From positions 1-18,050 of the forward strand of contig CAYLNM010000089.1 in assembly GCA_964385045.1 (NCBI GenBank): a DNA stretch of 18,050 bases, given 5' to 3'. Each line of letters starts with the position of its first letter. The stretch's first letter is position 1. The notes under the pieces were generated by a model. It saw nothing but the letters and a program-made list of their open reading frames with translations, was not told the origin of the DNA and made no database searches. The DNA is from CAYLNM01 sp964385045. GTDB taxonomy: Bacteria > Planctomycetota > Phycisphaerae > Phycisphaerales > SM1A02. A program made the translations under genes and the position numbers. This document shows, piece by piece, positions 15,057 through 18,050 of the stretch.

Positions 15057-15642
15057 GCTTCGAGTCCTCCTGCTGGCGGCGTCGATCGAGCGACGCATGG
15101 TTTCGGCTCGTGTCGCGGCATCCCCGCGGCGCGGGGGTGGGAGGGCGCGGCCGCGGGGACCGGACGGCGCCGCCGCCCGCGCGCGAGCGGACGGGCGTCC
15201 GTCGTCGGCCCGCCGGGGCTCCGGCAACCGGCAGCCTCGTGGGCCCGAGCCGGCCGGGGCGGTCGCGGGCCGGCGGGCCGGCTCCGTCGGGGCGCCCGGG
15301 CCGGGCCCCTCGTCATGGTCAGGCCGACGCGGGGACGGGCAGGCCGTCACCGAGTCGCGCGGAATGCGCGGCTCGCTTCCCGGTGCGGCCCGCCCGGGCC
15401 GGGGACTCCGGGATCGGCCCCGCGCCGCGTCCCGGCGCCGAGCCGGTTGGCGTGGTTCCTCCGCCGGCGGGGCCCGGATGGGCACGCTCGCCGGCAGTCC
15501 GGCGGGACCGGCGATTCGTCCGGCCGCCGGGCGACCCGGGTCTTGACACCGGCCACGGTGAGGTCGACCCCCGTCCTGCAGTCGCGCCGCCCGCCGGGGG
15601 CGACCGCGATGGCCCCGACGCGACCCGAGCGAGCCCTCGCCG
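15057..15642. other. 586-bp intergenic region, no gene found
   Basis: This lies between the divergent starts of the FG-GAP protein and the serine hydrolase. Open frames across it give Arg/Pro/Gly-rich translations typical of non-coding GC-rich DNA. It holds the AGGAGG site at its left end. A perfect TTGACA at 15543-15548, about 95 bp before the hydrolase start, has no credible -10 element at 16-18 bp. No RNA gene or repeat was recognised. Confidence 0.55.
15066..15071 (-). promoter_or_regulatory. Strong ribosome binding site AGGAGG for the FG-GAP gene
   Basis: CCTCCT on the plus strand reads AGGAGG on the minus strand, nine bases before the ATG at 15056-15054. It is the best Shine-Dalgarno match I noticed in the window and decides between two in-frame ATGs. 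Confidence 0.75.
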
Positions 15643-17033
15643 ATGACCACCGCCCGCCGTCGCCCCCCGGTCCGCCGTCATGTCCCGGCCGCGATCGCCC
15701 TCGCGGCGACGGTCGCGATCGCGTCCGCCCCGTCGGTCGCGGGCGAGCCCCCGTCGCTGCCGGTGACGGGATGCGCCGTGCCCGAGCTCGCGGTCCTCGA
15801 CGAGCTCATGACCGACTTCATGACGGCACGCGACATCGGCGGCGGCACCCTCGCCGTGATGCGGGAGGGGCAGGTCGTCCACCAGCGGGGCTTCGGCTGG
15901 CGTGACGCCGCCCGTACCGAGCCGATGCCGCCCGACGCGATGATGCGGCCCGCGAGCGCCTCCAAGCCGATCACCGCGGCCGCGATCCGGGAGCTGATCG
16001 ACGACGGCCTGCTCACCCTCGACACCCCGGCGTTCGAGGTCGGGCAGGGCGACGGGGTGCTCGAGCTCGAGCCCTTCCCGTCGCTCGGCGACCTGCGGCT
16101 GGCCAACGTCACCATCGACCACCCGCTCGATCACCGCGGCGGCTGGGACCGCGACATCGCGGGCGACCTCACCTGCCGCGAGGTCCTCGTGGCCGGCGAC
16201 ATGGGGATCCCCAGCCCGCCCGGCCGCGAGGCGACGGTGCGCCGGATCCTCGGCCAGCCGCTGCAGCACGCCCCGGGGACCGAGTACGCGTACTCGAACA
16301 TCGGCTCCCTCGTCCTCGGGCTCGTGGTCGAGGAGCGGGCGGGCATGCCGCTCCCGGAGTGCGTGCACGAGCGGGTGCTCGGTCCGCTCGGCGTCCCGGA
16401 GACCGAGCGGATCGACGGCCGCACCTTCGCGGCCGACCACGATCCCCGCGAGCCCTTCGACGAGGCCCCCGGCGCGTGGCAGAACGTCTTCGACCCCGGC
16501 GGCCCGCCGGTGTCCCCGCCCCACGGCGGCGGGGACCACGAGGCGCGGATCGGCCAGGGCGGCCAGGTCGCCACCAGCCGGACGCTGCTGGCGTTCCTCG
16601 AGGCCCGCGGCGTCAGCGGCCCGTCCGTCGGCCTGCCCCGCAGCGGCACCGAGGGCCCGGGCTGGCGGCGCACCATGACCGGCTCGCGGCCGGGCGCCAA
16701 CGCGCTGGCCCGCCAGCGCGGCGACGGCGTCAACGACGCGGTGATCCTGAACGCGCGGCCCGAGAGCGGATCGTCGTACACGGCGCAGCTCCGCACGCTG
16801 GTGGACGACGTGCTCGACGCGGGCGGGATCACCTGGCCCGATGGTCCCGTCGGCCTCTGCGACCGGCCCGCGGACGTGGACGGGGACGGCACGGTGGGGA
16901 TCGCCGACCTGCTCGCGGTGCTCTCGGCCCGGGGACCCTGCGGGGCCGAGCCGCCGTGCGGCGCGGACGTGGACGGCGACGGGACGGTCGCGTTCGCGGA
17001 CGCCTGGTCGTCCTCGGCGACTGGGCCGGCTGA
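15643..17033 (+). CDS. Secreted beta-lactamase-family serine hydrolase with frameshifted dockerin-like C-terminus
   Basis: Residues 1-34 form a signal peptide (RRRPPVRRHV, then AAIALAATVAIASA, cut near SVAG). The body matches the class C beta-lactamase/penicillin-binding-protein-like esterase family. The nucleophile motif is S105-A-S-K108, the second motif Y217-S-N219, and a third-site HGG is at 294-296. Substrate is unknown; esterase, peptidase or true beta-lactamase are all possible. The tail has one complete dockerin-like repeat (DVDGDGTVGIADLLAVLS, from about 411) and a second starting DVDGDGTVAFAD at 442-453. At 17002-17004 the frame is lost. One base forward, the DNA reads LVVLGDWAG then TGA at 17031-17033, the expected end of the repeat. 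Restoring one base gives 463 residues. As written, the starting frame has no stop up to the end of the window. Only a weak ribosome site precedes the ATG, but it is the only usable start after the in-frame stop at 15544. Confidence 0.85.
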
Positions 17034-17035
17034 GA

Positions 17036-17058
17036 CCGGCACGCCGCGGGGCGTCCGG
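17036..17058. terminator. Short hairpin between convergent genes
   Basis: CCGG (17036-17039) and ACGCC (17041-17045) pair with GGCGT (17050-17054) and CCGG (17055-17058) around a GCGG loop, with one bulged C. It fills half of the 46-bp gap between the hydrolase and the channel gene. No U-run follows. Confidence 0.45.
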
Positions 17059-17079
17059 ATCGTCCGCCGCCGGCCGCCC

Positions 17080-18050
17080 TCACTCCGCCGGCTCGACCGT
17101 GACCTCGCCGCGGTCGACCAGCTTCGCGAGGTCGCCGATCGACCGCACGTGCAGATCCCGCTGCGGGAACGCGATCTCGATGCCGGCGGCCCGGAACTCC
17201 TTGAGCACGATCATGTGGAGCTCGCTCTTGGTCGTGAGCAGCAGGTCGATGGTCGGGATGAACACGCGAAGCTCGAAGCTGAGCGTGCTGTCGCCGAAGC
17301 CGAGGAACAGCGACTGCGGCGCGGGATCGGCGAGGACGTTGGGATGCCGCTCCGCGATCTCGAGCAGCAGGCGCCGGGCGCGGTCGACGTCCGCGCCGTA
17401 GCCGACGCCCACCGGGATCGTGATCCGGAGGGTCGGGTCGCTGAGCGTCCAGTTGATGACGTCCGAGGTGATGAACGTCTTGTTCGGGATGATCAGCTCC
17501 TTGCGATCCCAGTCGGTGATCGTCGTCGCCCGCATCCGGATGCGGGTGACCACGCCGGAGACGCCGCCGACGGTGACCGTGTCGCCGACCCGCACCGGGC
17601 GCTCGGCGAGGATGATCAGGCCGCTGATGAAGTTGGCGAAGATCTCCTGGAGGCCGAACGCGAGTCCGAAGGTGAGGGCGGCGGCCAGCCACTGCAGCTT
17701 GGACCACGTGACGCCGATCGAGCCGAACGCGACCACGGTCCCGACGATCACGATCAGGTACCGGATGACGGTGCCGATCGCGTAGCGGGCCGCGGCGTCG
17801 ACCGGCAGCCGCTGCAGGATCGCGATCTCGACGAGTCCGGGCACGTTGCGGGTGGCGACCACGGAGAGGACGAGCACCACCAGCGCGAAGCCGAGGTCGG
17901 CCAGCGTCAGCGAGAAGGGCTGCTCCGCTGCCGCCGCGTCCGCCGCGGCGGCGTCCGTGGCTGCGCCGGCGCCCGGGCCCACGCCGGGCAGCGGCAGGGT
18001 GCCGCCCGCGGCCCCGGCCCCGGCGCCCGCACCGCCGTCGCCGGCCCCGG
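17080..18050 (-). CDS. MscK-like mechanosensitive ion channel, 5' end outside the window
   Basis: The frame is open to the window edge, giving 323 residues of the C-terminal part. A Gly/Ala/Pro-rich stretch at the edge leads into hydrophobic segments at about 17905-17850 and 17785-17713. The pore helix follows (WLAAALTFGLAFGLQEIFAN, then FISGLIILAERPVRVGD), with the small-residue packing and LQEIFANF motif of MscS channels. The beta-domain (GVVTRIRMRATTITDWDRKE, IIPNKTFITSDVINW) and the C-terminal alpha/beta domain to FPQRDLHV are intact. The RNVPGLVEIAILQRLP and WSKLQWL motifs are closest to MscK/KefA-type proteins, which carry a large N-terminal region, so the true start is probably far outside. 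A GTG at 17982 would make a 300-residue protein, but I consider it internal. Role: turgor-gated release valve in the inner membrane. The gene is convergent with the serine hydrolase. Confidence 0.93.
   Translation of the reverse strand, partial: GAGDGGAGAGAGAAGGTLPLPGVGPGAGAATDAAAADAAAAEQPFSLTLADLGFALVVLVLSVVATRNVPGLVEIAILQRLPVDAAARYAIGTVIRYLIVIVGTVVAFGSIGVTWSKLQWLAAALTFGLAFGLQEIFANFISGLIILAERPVRVGDTVTVGGVSGVVTRIRMRATTITDWDRKELIIPNKTFITSDVINWTLSDPTLRITIPVGVGYGADVDRARRLLLEIAERHPNVLADPAPQSLFLGFGDSTLSFELRVFIPTIDLLLTTKSELHMIVLKEFRAAGIEIAFPQRDLHVRSIGDLAKLVDRGEVTVEPAE

Noticed and set aside
15188..15201. Small CGGAC/GTCCG hairpin in the 586-bp intergenic region
   Set aside because: Only a 5-bp stem in extremely GC-rich DNA; not distinguishable from chance.
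15543..15548. Perfect TTGACA as a promoter for the serine hydrolase
   Set aside because: No acceptable -10 hexamer at 16-18 bp; a single hexamer match is expected by chance at this scale.
15319..16539. Minus-strand open frame of 406 codons opposite the serine hydrolase
   Set aside because: The opposite strand carries clear SxxK and YSN motifs and a dockerin-like tail; this frame has no recognisable feature and extends into non-coding DNA.

Overview
The window is very GC-rich (by eye well above 70%), with third codon positions almost always G or C. It looks like a planctomycete of the Phycisphaerae type. The best marker is a two-repeat, calcium-binding, cysteine-bracketed C-terminal module (DxDGDGxVxxxDLLxVLSxWGPC, the 'GC-type dockerin' style) that ends three different secreted proteins here. 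Long hydrophilic stretches before the signal-peptide cores and a MscK-like channel fit the same picture. This assignment is inference from protein style; there is no rRNA or other phylogenetic marker in the window.

Layout. 135-2702 (+): large secreted double beta-helix protein ending in a dockerin-like module. 2731-2762: hairpin terminator. 2794-3101 (-): coding-like but frame-broken remnant directly behind oxyR. 3101-4009 (-): OxyR with both redox cysteines. 4010-4304: divergent control region with a clear LysR-type operator. 4305-6536 (+): catalase-peroxidase KatG. 6581-6621: long hairpin terminator. 6664-8943 (-): large membrane-anchored protein of unknown function with a pseudopilin-like C-terminal segment. 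8944-9220: divergent intergenic region. 9221-13723 (+): a 1500-residue cysteine-free autotransporter. 13770-13801: hairpin terminator. 13884-15056 (-): secreted FG-GAP/VCBS repeat protein with dockerin-like end. 15057-15642: 586 bp without a gene. 15643-17033 (+): secreted beta-lactamase-family serine hydrolase whose dockerin-like end is broken by an apparent one-base deletion. 17080-18050 (-): C-terminal part of a MscK-like mechanosensitive channel, cut by the window edge.

How the genes relate. oxyR/katG is a self-contained peroxide-defence pair: a thiol-switch activator facing the enzyme it most likely controls. Most of the rest is envelope and secretion: three dockerin-tailed exported proteins, one autotransporter and one membrane-anchored protein. 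They alternate in direction and look like separate transcription units rather than one operon, and every well-defined convergent gene end carries a hairpin. No tRNA, rRNA, CRISPR array, insertion sequence or phage gene was seen.

The points most worth a second look are the shared dockerin-like tail with no visible cohesin partner, the full autotransporter in a probable planctomycete, the reading-frame breaks at 2794-3101 and near 17002, the exact 49-residue repeat period of the FG-GAP protein, and the ATC-N9-GAT operator between oxyR and katG.
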